Origin: Lutraria lutraria
Taxonomy: Eukaryota > Mollusca > Bivalvia > Venerida > Mactridae
Direction of reading: 5' to 3'
Length of the DNA: 64,000 nt
NCBI GenBank assembly: GCA_964023205.1
Contig: OZ026843.1
Location: forward strand, 5,503,029-5,567,028
The translations under genes were made by a program, and so were the position numbers. The notes beneath the pieces are model-generated. The model was not told where the DNA came from, did not search any database, and saw only the letters and a program-made list of their open reading frames with translations. Shown in pieces: positions 61,618 through 64,000 of the stretch; within the stretch, counting starts at the first letter, position 1, and the number at the start of each line of letters is the position of its first letter.

Positions 61618-64000
61618 GAAACATTGATCAATATGGACATTGCTGATCCATCTTTTTACAACCACTTACCAAAACCATTAGCATAGTCGGTTTGTAAAAA
61701 AGCATATTTAAAACACATGTTTCAATCGGTTTTACTCGTCAGATAGCTATATTTCTTCCGTTATTTGAGCGATAGTAAATTACATTTAATTGCACGCACC
61801 TAGTCTATGCTTAGATTTAATAAGTGGCAAATGAGATTTTTGATATATACGCTCACTTGAAAATTTCGACGGCAATCTATTTAGTGCACGGTTAGGGAAA
61901 ATACTCAGGAGTTTTGAGTCTATCTAGAAAAGCTTGGATTGTTCGAGATGTTACCACTCGGGAGAATTTTACAATGTATTTCAGGAATTATCGGCATAAT
62001 GGCCATAAGGAGACAATATCGTTTTTTTCATCAGGTGCCTTTTGCATTCTTGATTCTGCACGCAGACCGAGCATGTCGTCAGTCATGGTAACACGTACGC
62101 ATTGAAACGGCTGCGACAAATATAGTGATCAACATACATAAACATTTTCGCATATTGAGGTATATATGCTCGTATATATGTATATCTAAAATTTCCACAT
62201 TGCGTAACGTGAACCAGTTCGGGATGGACATACTTTAAGCCTGACATCTTCCTGCGCATTTGATAAACAATGACCGTCTTCGGATAGATTTACGAGCACT
62301 CGTAACACCAGATTGCAACACATTTCATTAGAACACATTATGTAGCCAATGTCATCTTCAAAACCCCTATACACAAACTAATGGTGCATCAGATTGACCA
62401 TGATACTGCATCGATAATTGCTGTAGTTTTGGACTGTCGTGTACTTGGCTGTTCGGTCATAAGACATTTGAAAGTACTGGGGCATGTAAACGGAAATCGC
62501 AATTTAATACGCCATGATTACAAACTATGAAGAAACTTAGTTTGCTTTTAGTCAGATATCTAAATAAATGGTTGAGTCAAATTTTCTGACATGCGATGTC
62601 AAAATCTTGTAAAAGGATGACACCTCATTTAACAAAACTTATCGATTATAAGCGTATTATGTTTCCGCAACGTAACAAATACCAGATTTTTATCGTCAAA
62701 CCTAATTGTTATAAATTATGCTACACGTGGTGAGCAATTCTATCTCTTCATTTGAAACACTGCGATATTCGTGAATCTTTCCGAGTTCTGTGTTTATTAT
62801 ATGCAACATAACTGCAGTTTGAGGTATCCGATGGAGTTTAACTACGGCACAAATGTATTACTTCGCCGTGTATATATTCCAGCATCGACGAAACGCGGCA
62901 CTCCAAACCGTGCTAAACGTAACAGTATCAATATTTAATCATTTCACAGACGTGAGGTAATTATTTAGTTGTTTTGTTACCGGCTTATTCGACAATTGCA
63001 CGACCATTCCAATTGGTTTTTGAATTTTGTAATACCAAATACATAATTGGTTCAATTTAAAACAGTATGTAACCTGATGGCGCATAACATGCTGTCCAAT
63101 CTATTTGAGTACATTTTGTAACGGAATACGTATATTACACGGAAAGATGCAGCGGTACTTGAAAATTAACTTATTTCAAAAAAGCGTTTCACTGCGTCAG
63201 AAGTTAATCCTCATTTGACTCAAGCCATTTTCAATTTTCGTTCGAAGGTCGCACACAGCATTCAGCGTTATAAATTCGTAAACAAACCTGGTGCAAATCA
63301 TTTCCTTTAAAATATAATAGCATATGCATCTCCCATGTTCTTCGTCTGAGTCTACAAGCGCTTCCATTCATTGTTAATAGGTTTTTGATCAAGTTGTATT
63401 ATTTTAAGAAAAGAGGGGAAAATTCTAAAGAATCCAGCAATTAAATTCATATAAGAATAGTCTCTCCGACATGCATCATAACATGAAATAATCCTCACAT
63501 ATCTATTGGATTTATTCAAGCAAGAGCGCTCCATACTTTAGTATGTTTAAGCTCGTACTTTTCTTTATGTATAATATCTACGTATATATTACTAAAGCTA
63601 TGTAAAGCCGCATGATATCTCATTAAATAAACACTTGCCAAGGAGAACAATCATTACATGGGTAATCTTGCAAAGCACCGATATTTTAGTACAAACACCT
63701 GGTTACATTTGAATTATGTTATCTTCTTAGCTCTATGACATAATTGATAGAGACTCGTTTTCAGTTTGAATGCAATGCATAAATCATTTATATGAATATT
63801 TGGACTTAACGCGTTCCATTTGTAGCCAAGTATGAGTGATAGGGTATGCCATTTATTTGTTTCGTCTTTCGCTGGTTCACTGATGGCCGAAAAAACGTCT
63901 TTAAAGTGTCATACCGCTAGCCGGCATAATGTTACGCAATTAGTGATGTTTTCTACAATGGGTGACGAACTTATCAACTTGAGACACCATTGACAAGGCC
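61618..64000. other. No recognisable gene at the window end
   Basis: Short frames only. If the exon at 61408 is real, its downstream exons should lie here or beyond the window. Confidence 0.4.

Overview
This window is nuclear DNA from an animal, most likely a bivalve mollusc. The evidence is AT-rich, intron-split sequence carrying a tandem array of short secreted proteins with a C-terminal globular C1q domain, an expansion typical of bivalves, together with several tRNA-derived SINE-like repeats and a GGCCATGATGGCC / GGTGAGC-ended repeat of a kind I associate with bivalve genomes. The species cannot be named from the sequence.

All recognisable coding capacity lies between about 23.6 and 50.6 kb. 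Nine C1q loci (labelled A to I here) share one plan: exon 1 is a signal peptide of 22-25 residues, exon 2 is an alpha-helical coiled coil of about 100 residues with an acidic tail, and exon 3 is the complete C1q domain of about 153 residues. Both introns are phase 1. A, B, C and D are on the minus strand as about 3.05 kb tandem copies (23.4-35.6 kb). E, F, G, H and I are on the plus strand (36.2-50.6 kb). The two arms meet head to head between D and E. A to F are close paralogues; G, H and I are more divergent. B has a nonsense codon in its signal peptide, H has lost its upstream exons, and a lone signal-peptide exon (J, 39651-39726) survives between E and F. Shared flanks suggest that the ancestral unit was a pair, one A/E/F-type gene followed by one G-type gene, later reshaped by tandem duplication, inversion, conversion and exon loss.

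The predicted products are secreted. The coiled coil probably drives trimer formation, as collagen does in vertebrate C1q, and the C1q heads would bind ligands. In bivalves such proteins are generally regarded as lectin-like pattern-recognition molecules of innate immunity. The ligand of these copies cannot be read from sequence.

The flanks (1-22.8 kb and 50.6-64 kb) contain no gene that I can support. They hold SINE-like elements (about 5.9, 6.5 and 21.4 kb), small inverted-repeat elements (4.6, 5.6 and 18.1 kb), a CAT/CAC microsatellite (9.6 kb), a 34-bp tandem repeat (20.8 kb), a 0.4 kb block duplicated at 39.8 kb, and one tentative signal-peptide exon with a CRE/TATA-like promoter at 61.4 kb.
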